Positions 19,833 to 29,337 of a DNA stretch of 33,116 nucleotides are shown here, piece after piece. Each line of letters starts with the position of its first letter. The stretch's first letter is position 1. The stretch lies in assembly GCA_022592435.1 (NCBI GenBank), contig JABYQS010000308.1, positions 1 through 33,116 on the forward strand, given 5' to 3'. The DNA comes from Cerioporus squamosus (lineage: Eukaryota; Basidiomycota; Agaricomycetes; Polyporales; Polyporaceae). The notes under the pieces are model-generated. The model saw only the letters and a list, made by a program, of their open reading frames with translations. It was not told the DNA's origin and ran no database searches. Position numbers and translations under genes: made by a program.

Positions 19833-21694
19833 ATGTCCCTGCATCAGTAAAGTGCAAAAAGTCTGAGAACTCTGAGAGTTCTTCCACAGACGTCCTCAGA
19901 GGTCAGAAATGTCAGACCTCAGAGGCCCCTTCCAAAACATAATAATATGCATTTTCCACCATGGTGAAGCATGGCTCTGAGGTCTGTTGACCTCTGTGAA
20001 CTCTGAATTTGAATTTAAGAGTTCTCAGAGCTCTCAGACTTTTCACACTTTACTGATGGCCTCTTGCCCGGCTCTCCAAGCTTACCATCGTCATCAGGAG
20101 GATTCGCCGGGTCAGAGGCGTTCTGCGTGCTCGTACTCGACACGGTGACGCAAGCACCCCAGCTGCTCAACACCGTCCTGTCGTCAATCCTCTTCGGTGC
20201 GTTCTGCTCGACATCTCGCTCATCTCTTCGTGTTTCGAGTGCCAATGCCATCTTCCCCTGCAGGTATAGCGACTAGCCTCGCTGTGGCGACCGCCTACAT
20301 TCTCCTGTGAGCACCTACTCTCTCCGGAAGCTCGCGACTCGAAGAATGACATGATGAACTCCGTGGACAGCGGGAAGGGCCTCACCACACGCGGACCCTT
20401 GATGCTGTTCCTCGCGACGCTCGTCCTATACACGTCGACAACGCTCTTCTGCGTCGCGGGATATGTGGCCGTATTCGCTGTCCAGGCGGAAGAAGTGGCT
20501 ACTGCGAACGCGGCGTTCGCGCAGAACTCCCAGGCCCTCTTCAATCCGCTGCGGACGGCAAACTTCGTGTCGAAGATGTCGTGTATTCAGACCGCTGCGC
20601 TTACCATCAACGTGAGCTCGCCCGCATTTATGGCCGTTAAGAGCGCGAACTGACATGTTTGCAGGTCTTGGTCGGAATGCAATTGTCTGGTGGAGAGCTT
20701 CGATGCTCTGGAGGGGACGGTCGCACTACGCTATCCTCTGCCTCTGCGTGGTCCTTCTCTCCGCTACCTTCGGTACGTTGCTCATACTTCGATGTCCGCA
20801 CTGATTTCTGAGCCGACGGCAGCTCTCAGTGTCGTGGATACATGCGGCGCATGTAACATCCTGATCGTGAAGGACTCTGAAGGCGGACTAGGCAGGCTGT
20901 TCGCAGGGACTAAGTTTGGAACGGCCGCGTCCATTCTGTCTCTCGCGACGAACCTTGTTGCGACCTGTCTGACTGGGTACAAGGCCTGGTAAGCTCCACT
21001 TGCTACGCAGCATGAGAACAGGTGCTGATGCTCATCGTTAGGGTGCATGGGAGGCTCCTGAAGCAGTACTGTCAGAGGGATCGACGATGACCAGCGTCGA
21101 GAGGATCCTCATCCTTCTCACCGAGTCCGGCCTTGCGTACGGAGCTATCTGGGTACGCACTGTGCCTGGCGCATGTCAACTTACTCACAAGCTTGTGCAT
21201 AGGTTTTCGTCGTGGCGTATCAAGTCGGGGAGATGAATCAAGCAATCTACAGCGACGCCTCTTCGAAGGTTTCGTATTGGCTCGTGGCCGGCTACTTCGT
21301 CGACGGAGCACTGGTCCCGCTCATTGTGAGTCCGCGCAGTTTGTTCGCATCGTCTCGACTCTCCTCCGACAGCGTTCATCTCGTCGCCATTCCACAGGCC
21401 ATCTATCCCATGTTCATCATCGTTGTGGTTGCCCTCAAGAAGTCGCAGATGGAGAGTTCTTTCGCGTTCACATCTCACTTCACCGTGGACACGCGCATGT
21501 CGCAGCTCCGGAGCCCCGCCTCCGTCGCAGTCAAGACTCGCTCGAGCCGGCACACATCGAATATTACGGGACCGGCACGCCGTGCATCCGGAGCCCTGGT
21601 CGCCCTCGCTCAGCCGGGCGTAGAGAGCCTGCACTCTGGGACTGAGGATGGAGATACCTTGCAGGAAATGCGGGAGAGCAAGGAGACTGTGTAA
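19833..21694 (+). pseudogene. Seven-TM membrane protein, type I, copy E (MITE and frameshifts)
   Basis: The original start ATGTCCCT (19833) is cut from the rest of exon 1 by the MITE; translation from it stops after five codons at a TAA inside the element. Remaining exons: 20064-20196, 20264-20306, 20371-20611, 20665-20772, 20823-20988, 21042-21152, 21203-21325, 21398-21694. Exon 4 is 108 bp (109 in A and C) from loss of one base in GTCGGAGATGC (here GTCGGAATGC, about 20675). Exon 6 is 111 bp (112 in A and C) from loss of one base at TACTTGTCA (here TACTGTCA, about 21069). Splice sites, helices, VDTCGAC, IYPMFIIVVVALKKSQ and the ETV tail are all kept. A pseudogene with at least three independent lesions. 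Confidence 0.85.
19842..20058. mobile_element. MITE-like inverted-repeat element inserted in copy E
   Basis: The element is about 217 bp with long terminal inverted repeats. The left end reads CATCAGTAAAGTGCAAAAAG then TCTGAGAACTCTGAGA; the right end read backwards gives CATCAGTAAAGTGTGAAAAG then TCTGAGAGCTCTGAGA, about 40 bp with few mismatches. The interior is AT-rich and full of GTC(A)GA / CTCTGAG motifs, with no coding capacity, so it would need a transposase supplied elsewhere. It lies 9 bases after the A of the ATG of copy E. I see no clean target-site duplication, so the superfamily is left open. It is absent at the matching position in copies A and C. Confidence 0.8.
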
Positions 21695-21979
21695 TGTGAC
21701 ACCGTTTGGACCTTGACGTCGCTGATGACCTATCCTCTATGCTGAGAGCGGGCGATTCTTGATACTGTATATTCCCTGTATCGATGTTCGATACATACCT
21801 CTGACGTGTAGCCTGAGAATGGTCCAGGAGCGGGCAGCGCAAGACATGAACGTACGGGTCATGTGTTGACTAGTAGTATTGATTGCATACATTGACATGT
21901 TGGCTAGAGCTATCATCCCGGTTAACGGAAGTCGCTCCCCAGTACCTCTCCGCTAGCATCACTGCTCTGGCATTGCAAT
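21695..21979. other. Convergent 3' spacer between copy E and the second P450
   Basis: This 285-bp stretch separates the two facing arms; E ends at 21694 on the plus strand and the P450 stop is at 21980 on the minus strand. It contains AT-rich tracts (TTGATACTGTATATTCC near 21758) suitable for polyadenylation. No gene is seen. Confidence 0.5.
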
Positions 21980-24156
21980 CTATCGACGTCGCTCCAAAGC
22001 AACAGGCAATTCTGGTCGGTTCGCGTCGAAGTAGTCTCTGAGCTCGGCATTGAACCGCTCTTTGTCCCATCCCGGTTGCAATCGGATACTGAAATGCTGC
22101 AAGAGGGCGCAAACGAGCATGCTGATCTCGAGTAGAGCGAGGCCCTTCCCGGGGCAGTTCATGGGTCCATGAAAAAACGGGATGAACGCGGCTTCGTTGT
22201 GGACGAACTGGTCCGTGCTCGGCTTACCCTCGAGGTCGGGATGCCGGGCATCGCTGAGAGAGATCTTGCCGCTCGAGACGAGCCATCGTTCGGGCCAAAA
22301 GCACTCCGGGAGACTAAAGTTCCGACCGTCTCGATGCAGAGAGAAGGGCGGGATGCGGACGATTGTGCCCGGAGGGAGACAGCTGCAGGAAGCCATCAGG
22401 CGTTCAGCAACAAGCTAAGTAGGAGGCGGCAGAGTGTCGCACTCACATCGAGCCTACAGCTACTGGAGCACTGTCACGCGGGACCTGCCGCTGACCTCCG
22501 CCTGGGACGGGAGGGTACAAACGAAGGGTTTCGTTTCTGGAAAGCGATCAGAGTCAGAAAGAATGCGGAAGCTAGCATAACAGGGAGAGCGTACATGACT
22601 GCGTGTAGGTATTGCATGTCTCGGTAATGTTTCGTGTTGCCTACGTCCTCGCCATCCGGATAGAATTCGTCGACCTCTTGTTGAAGCGCATTATACACCT
22701 CTCGGTGTGTGAGAAGACAGTAGAACAGGGCTGTGAGGGCACTCGACACTGCGTCAGTACTTGCGACCACGGCCAGGACCCCGTCGTCCATGAGCTGGCG
22801 GTTGGGGGGAGGGTCCTTGTTTGCCAGGTCTTCGTTGCTCTACATAGGTCTCTGGTGTCAGTACGACGGCACGAGATGGGCGATGGTCCATACAGGGCAC
22901 CATACCAGATAGTGAAACAGGTCACGCGATTTGGTTCCTATCTTCAGTCGCTCGGAGACGAGCTTCCTACTGATAGCATGCAACGTCTGGAGTGGACGGG
23001 CAGCCCCGGGTATGCGTCCGACATACACGCCAAGCCACGGGACTTTGGCGAAGAACGTGGCGAATCTGTAGAGGGGCAAAACATGGTTAGGGAGTCATTC
23101 AACTATAGCGGTAAGCTCGATACGCACATCATACCATCCTCGATAATGCGCCAAATACTGCTATGGTCTCCATCTCGCAAGAGGTCAGCGCCGCGCCCAA
23201 AGCTGTCCATGAATCCGAAATGAGATAACACTGTTCTAAGAGCGTGAATCGACGTACACCATGTCTGATATGAGGTCAAGCGAGAAAGACTTGAACCAGT
23301 CGCCGAATATCACGCAGCCGTCCTGACTGTCAAGGGCCTGCAGGAGTTGGCGTGTTTGGGCAGCGATTGCCGGCTCGTAGTCCTTGAGTACGGTGGGGGA
23401 CAGCCCACGGTTCCATGCCCGGCGTCGTGTCAGATGCTCGTCGATGTCCTGGATACCAACCATCGGGAGATTCTGCGCGGATAGCATGCCGCCGACCCAA
23501 CCTATCATTATGTCAGTAACAATGTAACATTCAGCAAGGTCTCCGCACGTACTCGGGCCTTTAGCAAGACCTCCCGGGCCGAGGAAAGCGGATACAGCAG
23601 TATGATCACGAATTGATACTTCGTTGGGACCTGGACAGAGCATGAGGAAGGGGTACGATGCGAGCGACAGCATCTCACCAATGCGGACAACGTCCCCGTA
23701 GTGGTCGTGCAGTTGCTTCATATACCTGCTTGTAGTTCCTCTCGTCGAGTGGAGAGCCAGTCCGAGCATTGAGATTCGCCGCCAAACAGGGCCTGGGTAC
23801 TGAGCCAGCGGATGGAAGGGCGAGAGGCGATAAGCGAGGACGGAGAGTACGAGAGTCGTAAGGTACGTTCCCAGACAAGCGCGAAGTGCGTCTTGAAACG
23901 TCCACTGGATAAGCGTAGCTAACCAGAGCCAGACCGCCACAGTAATGGGCGGCGCGAAGAGGATGGCTGCGTGGGATAGGATAGAGTACGTCTCGCGACG
24001 TCGGAAGATTTGATGTCCGACCTACAGAAGGCTCCAGTGAGCGGCTTGGAACGACTCAAGGACGAAGTGACGCACCAGAGCCAATGGTACCGTGTACTTC
24101 CCGACATCGAGTATGCTCTGCGATGAGGAAGCTACTCCAGGAGAGAGAACGCTCAT
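21980..24156 (-). CDS. Cytochrome P450 monooxygenase (intact, 9 exons, 572 aa)
   Basis: Exons in reading order: 24156-24076, 24021-23679, 23630-23553, 23501-23258, 23202-23128, 23065-22906, 22839-22595, 22536-22447, 22382-21980; phases close to 573 codons including TAG. From GPNEVSIRD onward each block has the same length as in the first P450 (78, 244, 75, 160, 245, 90, 403), except that the 244-bp exon is split 220+24 there. Motifs: N-terminal anchors, hinge PLAQYPGP, K-helix ETLR (411-414), FWPERW (467-472), heme loop FFHGPMNCPG with Cys512. The I-helix reads ASTDA (353-357) where the first P450 has AGADT, so the oxygen-activating Thr is Ala. The start was chosen by splicing of LAL to VGHQIF. 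The substrate is unknown. Confidence 0.88.
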
Positions 24157-24550
24157 AGTGTCTTGGATGTCGTATGAACGGATGAGGATGCTTATGGTTG
24201 AGTGTGGCTCCGCGTAGAGCGTTCCGCCTACTTATACCAGACGTAGTCGCCTGTTCGTTCGGAGGTCGCCAATGCGTTAGCTCAGGTAAGTCAGCTGTGT
24301 AGGCGCACCGTGTGAGTCCACGATCTTCAGTTCGGGTCTTCACGTTTGCATTGCGCTCAGCAAACTAGAGCATAGTGAACTGCGACCCACAGACGAACGT
24401 CTTCATATGCATCCTTGACTGATACTTCAATGCTTCACGTATGAGCCCGCGACCTATGACTTCCAGAGCAGGTCCCATTCACCGCCCATACTGGCGTCTG
24501 CGAGGACCATCGACAATTGGACCATCATCCTGGGCGCAGAGTTTCTGTGA
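24157..24550. other. 5' flank of the second P450
   Basis: This should contain the minus-strand promoter of the P450. No gene is seen on either strand; frames here are short and lack motifs. Confidence 0.35.
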
Positions 24551-25176
24551 TTACAGGGACATCATAGAAGCATTCCTGTGGAGTGCGTGGCGAGAGAAGG
24601 TGGTACCTTCTGACCTAGCCGGCGCCCATATGCTGTCCTGACGTTCATGTTCGGAGGGCACGCCCCACCGCCACGGTTGCGGACGCGAACGACTGCAACC
24701 CTGCAAGGGAGTTCGCAGAACGTTCGAATACATCATCCCAGGTACGAACTTGATAGGACATCGCCGCCCGCTGTGAACGCGTGATTCACGAGGGATGCTG
24801 CGGAAGGACCGGCGGAGGAGGAGCACGGGAGGTAGACCAGAGGCACTGATCAAATCTTTGAACTCTTTCTCGTACTCCTGCAAGTCTCGCTCTGTTCAAA
24901 GTGTGAGGAGTAAGCGCTGTAAAAGCGCGACCGCATCTCCAGCATCCGGGTGAGCCCGGGGTCAGTCCCTCCTCCTCGGCTCAAGAACCACAGGAAGCGC
25001 CGGCCGCGAAGACACTGTCTCCCCACAAGCCTGTGGTGAATATCCGGGCATCCAGCGAGATGAGGATCGCGGCTGCGAAGTATACGGTTGAACACATAGA
25101 ACGTCGCTTTCGACTTTGGCGAGTTGAGTGATCCCGGTGCGTCGGAAAGGAGCGACATCGTCGAGAAGCGCATCAC
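24551..25176 (-). pseudogene. Unidentified coding relic or gene fragment
   Basis: Two overlapping minus-strand frames read like one protein. The first (25173-24850) opens MRFSTMSLLSDAPGS and has YVFNRILRSRDPHLAG, CLRGRRFLWFLSRGGG and RSRFYSAYSSHFEQ. The second continues as ERDLQEYEKEFKDLISASG and LPPVLLLRRSFRSIPRES to about 24551. Joining them needs a single-base gain near 24890 (CAGAGCGA for CAGGAGCGA), so this is probably a broken gene. An unrecognised small intron is the alternative. No family is recognised. Confidence 0.35.
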
Positions 25177-25242
25177 GACGAGCCGCTATACTGCTACTGT
25201 ACTATAGACTGTCGTTGAACGCGCGGGGAGGGATTCAACGAG

Positions 25243-26052
25243 TTAGTTACTGTGCAAACGACTCGGGCGGGGAGGACATACGGCAAGGGCGGCGACAAGG
25301 ACGATCCATACTATGAAGCTCCATGGGACGCGAGGGATGATGAGACAGGCCTGCACAGCGCCTGACGCAAGCCCGACGAGCAGGAGAAGTCCAATCACAG
25401 TGCTGACGTACCTGCAAGTGTGTGTCCAATAGGTTAGCGCATAGCGCTGAAGTGAAGGGGCCTTGGGGACGCACCAGAGTGCCCGCATCAAGTCCGTGTG
25501 CGCGCCCGAATGAAGCACGCTCTGGTAGTTAGCACCAGCGACGATACCCAACGTGATCGTCACCCAGAACAGGATCGTTCCCGCGAGCCCGATGCGTCGA
25601 ATCCACGCCCGCATGTGAGGGAGGTCTTCTGGGCCTGCGAAGCCTTCCACGGCAAGTCCGCATGCATCCGCAGACTCGCAATCCGGCTTCTTGTTCTTGT
25701 TCGGCTTCACCTCGTTGGCGAGCACTTCCGGGCCTTTGGTCGCGTTTACGAGCAGCGCACGAGTGAGCTGCAAGAGGTCCATGCCGAAGGAGATGAAGCC
25801 GCCGACGAGCGTCGTCTGGAAGTACGTCTGGAGGCTCTCGTTCGTGCTCGTGCTGATGTCATGAGCGGCGTAGGCGGGGTGTCCATAGAGGACAGTGCTA
25901 CGATGTGATCGTGAAGAGTCAATCGAGAGTCTGCTGACTAGATATCATGATGCTTGCCGTTCTCTGGTGAACGCGAGAATGCCGAAGAGCATGAAGTGGC
26001 GCGTCTGCGAGCGAGCCATGCGCCAGGCGAAGATAGGGAAGCAGGAGGCCAT
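25243..26052 (-). CDS. Small multi-pass membrane protein (228 aa, N-terminus uncertain)
   Basis: Exons: 26052-25958, 25897-25475, 25411-25243, phases 2 and 2, 229 codons including TAA. Hydrophobic segments: YFQTTLVGGFISFGMDLLQL (around 55-75), GTILFWVTITLGIVAGA, TVIGLLLLVGLASGAVQACL and SFIVWIVLVAALAVC near the C-terminus; an acidic/lysine-rich loop (NKNKKPDCESADACG) lies between the first and second. Intron 1 has a GC donor (ACG/GCAAGC) and TAG acceptor; joining gives TRERTVLYGHPAY. Upstream of the chosen ATG another frame reads PIGGAPLPIDFAPS then ILFSALHGLLLP. One base less near 26036 would fuse it, so the true gene may start earlier and be frameshifted. It is unlike the seven-TM genes of the window; I do not recognise the family. 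Confidence 0.6.
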
Positions 26053-26278
26053 GGAGGGCGGAGAAGAGTATCGAAGGGGCGAAGTCGATGGGTAACGGAG
26101 CACCTCCAATAGGAGAGGGGAACTCGTGTGTTGGAGCGTGACGAGATTCAACGCATTCACGTATACTGGGCGGCTAGACAGGGTTACACTTTGACAACGA
26201 CATGCGCAGCAAGAACTCACTGCGCGCGTAAAAAAGCCCGCGGTTTTACGTACCTGGCAGTGCTCTCCCGCGCTGCGT
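26053..26278. other. Spacer between the dead P450 and the small membrane protein gene
   Basis: Contains the possible lost N-terminal frame of the 25243-26052 gene (about 26053-26115). Otherwise no gene is seen. Confidence 0.35.
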
Positions 26279-27297
26279 TCACCGTACCTCGAGTACGACA
26301 GGGAAGTGCGGCCGCGCAGCGACGAAGTGGTCCTTTTAACCCTTTTCATGCTCGCGTGCATCCCATCCCTCGGCGAACCGGAACCGGAACCGCTGCAGGA
26401 GTGCACAGAAGATCATACGTAGGTCGCGCTGCACGAGGAGCTTCCCTGCGCAGTTTCTCGGGCCCTGCGAGAAGAGAAGCAACGTCGACTCCTGGTGCAT
26501 TAGGGTTACCGTCGCTATGCAGGGAGTGAATTTGGAGGCGGGGCAGTGGCAGCGAGAGGGGTGCGGCCGGAAGCAACGAGCCGGCGATCTGGCCAGAAGG
26601 CGTCGGGATACGCGGAGGATGCGAGGGTCGTGTTGTGAGGAGAGACGTGAATCCAGAAGGACGTTCCAGACGATAATATATCTGTGTCTGAAACGAAGAC
26701 AATGCAGGTCAGACCGGAAGATGGAGTAGAGAAGCGACGTACAGCAGGCCAACATCGCGCCCGACGGGACTTTGCGAGCCTGGCCACCGCCTGGAGCTGG
26801 TGGTACAGACGTAGTGCTTCAACTCCATACGCGATTGCGATGTCGGCTCCTTTGCGGGGCAGTGCGCGAGGAAGGACACGCGCAGGTAGTGCGAATACTG
26901 GAAGTCGGAAGCCGAGAAGACGTCGTCCCCAATTGGTGAGCACTGGTCGGCCGCGGCTGGCAGCTTCCCATAGGCCTGCGGATGCGTCACTGAACAGAAC
27001 ATGACGCTGAGTATTGCGCTCGAGGTCACGTTTGCCCCGGCGAAGACAGCGAGAATGATCAACGAGTCGGTCAGTCGGCGGATGGGGCTTGTAAGTTGTC
27101 GAGGAGGCCTTCGTTGTTCTGCTCGGGTCTGGCGCGTATGTAAGCAAAGTCAGAGCTCGTACGTAGGAAGGGGGACGTGAGTGAACGGGACGTACTAGGT
27201 AGAAGGAGAGATCCTGCGTCGACAATTTGCGCTGAACTGCATACGTATGACGACACAATGAACGTAGCGTAGCAGTGGCGCGTATAAGCTTCTCCAT
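26279..27297 (-). pseudogene. Dead cytochrome P450 (C-terminal half)
   Basis: Readable pieces from high to low coordinate: RKLSTQDLSFYL (compare DLFHYL of the intact genes), I-helix FAGANVTSSAILSVMF (27062 onward) where AGADT would be expected, VEALRLY for the K-helix ExxR, KVPSGAM in another frame, FWPDRR for FWPERW, and heme loop FSQGPRNCAG, which keeps both the Cys and the usual Arg. An in-frame TAA at 26338-26336 stops the last exon early; the same frame beyond it reads KDHFVAARPHFPVVLEVR to TGA at 26281-26279, matching DYFVSTRPEVPVVLE of the intact P450. Frame changes between ExxR and PERW confirm decay. It is more diverged from the two intact P450s than they are from each other. Confidence 0.8.
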
Positions 27298-27627
27298 CGC
27301 TGCGAACTGTCACAATGCGAAGTCGGACACAAAGGAAGCTTGAAGTCACGAGTAGATAGAAGAGTTCGTCGCCGCGAGATTTGACGTTCGCGCAGTCGAG
27401 GGAGGAAGAGCGAAGATTGTCCTTGGGAAAATGCTCATGCCTTCGGGGATCTTCGTGGTCTCGTATGCAGCCACAAGGGCCGTCTCTGCCCCGTCCGTAG
27501 GCCCTGCAAGCAGACGAGGAGATCATGATTCAAGCTACATGCCCGACGGACAATCATGCAGCTCACTTCATCATGTCTGCCAAATGCTCGCGTGCTTATC
27601 GAAGACAGCCTGACGCCACCTAACGAT
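27298..27627. other. Spacer between gene G and the dead P450
   Basis: A minus-strand stretch from 27504, after acceptor TTGCAG, reads GPTDGAETALVAAYETTKIP with further open codons to about 27370. It may be part of the dead P450's 5' region or of another gene. No motif supports a call. The 3' UTR of gene G must lie at the right end. Confidence 0.3.
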
Positions 27628-29337
27628 CTAGGGTTCGGGCCCGTTCAACTCGTTCTTGGAATGTTCCGATAAATGTCCTATATCTTCCTCGGCAGTATGC
27701 GCAGCCAACAGCTCCGAAAGGGTCCCGCGGGGGCGGCTCGGAGGGGTGCCAGCGAACACAACGGACGTCTTCCGCGCTTCGCCGTCGCCAGATGACTTCT
27801 CGTAGAGAGACTTGTCGACCGCACAAACGATGATAACGAGGGTCGGGTACATGCCCTGCGTAGACAACGCACGGTGAGCGACGATGCTGCTCTACTTGGA
27901 TAGACGACTCTTCAGTCTTGGTACTCACGATGAGTGGCACGATACACCCTTCCATCACGTAGTAGAAACCGCTCTCGAAAGCGGAGTCTATGGGCACGGG
28001 GTATTTGGAGGCGAGTGCGTATGCCACTATGCAGACCTGCGATATAGTCTTTTGTGAACGACTGCTATCTCACTCTGGATTATAGGTAAGTCACTCACCC
28101 AGAGGGCACAATACAGGAGGCCGGACTCGATAAGGAGCGCCAATGTTCGCTCCACTTGCGTGTGCCGAGGGGATCCTCGGAAATACGACATGATAGTGCG
28201 GCGGTGCTCCCTGTGTGTGATATCGCCTCAGCTGTGAGTTCATGGGCGCTCTCGCCCGGAAGAACATAGGTACATACCAGGCACGGTACGCGATAAGCGT
28301 CGTTGCGACGATGTTCGTCAGGAGAGAGGATAGCGCAGCGGCAATGCCCCATGCGTCTCCACTGAACATGGTGCCGTAGGTTGCTCGTGTAGCTACGAGG
28401 AGCATTGTGATGGCACTGGTGTTCGTGGCGGACGTCGGCATCGGCACTGCGACAGCGGTGCAAGCATCGCGCGTGTCCATAATACCCAGTACTGGAGACG
28501 TCAGCACATACGAGAACGAAAGTATAGGGAGTGCGTACTTGTAGTGAGCAAAATCATGATAACGCAGACCGAACGAACAGCCCGACTGCCTGGCCAGAGG
28601 ACCCAGGCACGCCACCAGACGACCGAGTCTCCAATTACGACCTTTGTGATAGTCGGTTACTCGAGACACACGGGGAGAACCTGATGAAAGTGAAGTACTC
28701 ACGTTGACCGTCAGCGCGGCGGTACCAATGCAGTTGTGGGCATTGTACGCCGCATAGTTGTACAGCTCGACCTCCAGCTCCTGATGGCAATCCTTCGACA
28801 CAGCGTTCGAGTCGGCCGACAGGCTGACGAGGCATCCCAGCATGTTACCCGCGTGGCCGACGTTCTGCCATGTGAGGTTGAACAGGTTAGTATAGACCTC
28901 TGCTGCCGCTACGAGAGTCCCTGTCCAGTACGCCACTGTGGATGACCACATGAGGCCTATAGCTATGAGCATGATTGCAGGTGTCCTGCGCTTGATGCCC
29001 TTCGAACTGCAGCGGGTTAGCAGGAGGCATTGATGCAGGTTAGCTTCACGCACAAGAGAACATAGGCGGCTACCGCAGCGAGCACGGTAAACAACCCTTG
29101 AGCAAAGTTGCGTCAGCTCGACCGTCGCGACTGCGTCCGTTGAGACATACCGAAGAACAATGTCGACAGCGCCACATTGAACATGCTTTGCTTCAGGAAG
29201 GACTCCTCGAAGGTGACGGCTTGTGTTAGGTCGTTCTCGATCGCGATCACAACCTGCGTCAGGTTCGCCAGCTGGGCATAGGAGACGTTAGGATAGGGGG
29301 CCACATCTCGAGACGCTAGCCTTGAGCTGAGTTCCAT
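27628..29337 (-). CDS. Seven-TM membrane protein, type III, gene G (intact, 432 aa)
   Basis: Exons in reading order: 29337-29151, 29096-29054, 29006-28703, 28641-28539, 28491-28278, 28210-28099, 28036-27929, 27855-27628; phases 1,2,0,1,2,0,0, identical to types I and II, and 433 codons including TAG. Shared marks: GDSVVWWRAWVLWP (compare GDAVVWWR), MDTRDACT (compare VDTCGAC), ATTLIAYRAW, ALLIESGLLYCALW, YYVMEGCIVPLI and MYPTLVIIV. Exon 1 is longer, with an N-terminal segment carrying possible N-glycosylation sites (NVS, NLT). Exon 3 has a larger loop (Cys-containing, about residues 110-165). The tail is about 65 residues. The ATG opens the longest consistent exon 1. The function is unknown. 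Confidence 0.82.

Noticed and set aside
19846..20040. The MITE acting as an intron (GTAAAG at its left end, CAG sites at its right end)
   Set aside because: I tried the visible AG acceptors near the right end; none joins the first 14 coding bases to exon 1 in the right frame. RNA data could still overturn this.
20056..20111. ATG at 20056 at the right end of the MITE as a new start for copy E
   Set aside because: It is out of frame with the seven-TM exon 1 (frame set by CCCGGCTCTCC at 20067), so it cannot rescue the gene.
25498..25908. 136-codon plus-strand frame opposite the small membrane protein gene
   Set aside because: It is exactly antisense to exon 2 of the minus-strand gene, whose hydrophobic segments and splice sites are far better supported.
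7033..29337. Identification of the seven-TM genes as STE3-type pheromone receptors or rhodopsin-like proteins
   Set aside because: No retinal-lysine helix motif and no STE3-like sequence was recognised; the conserved GD(A/S)xVWWR and DTCGAC signatures do not match those families as I know them.
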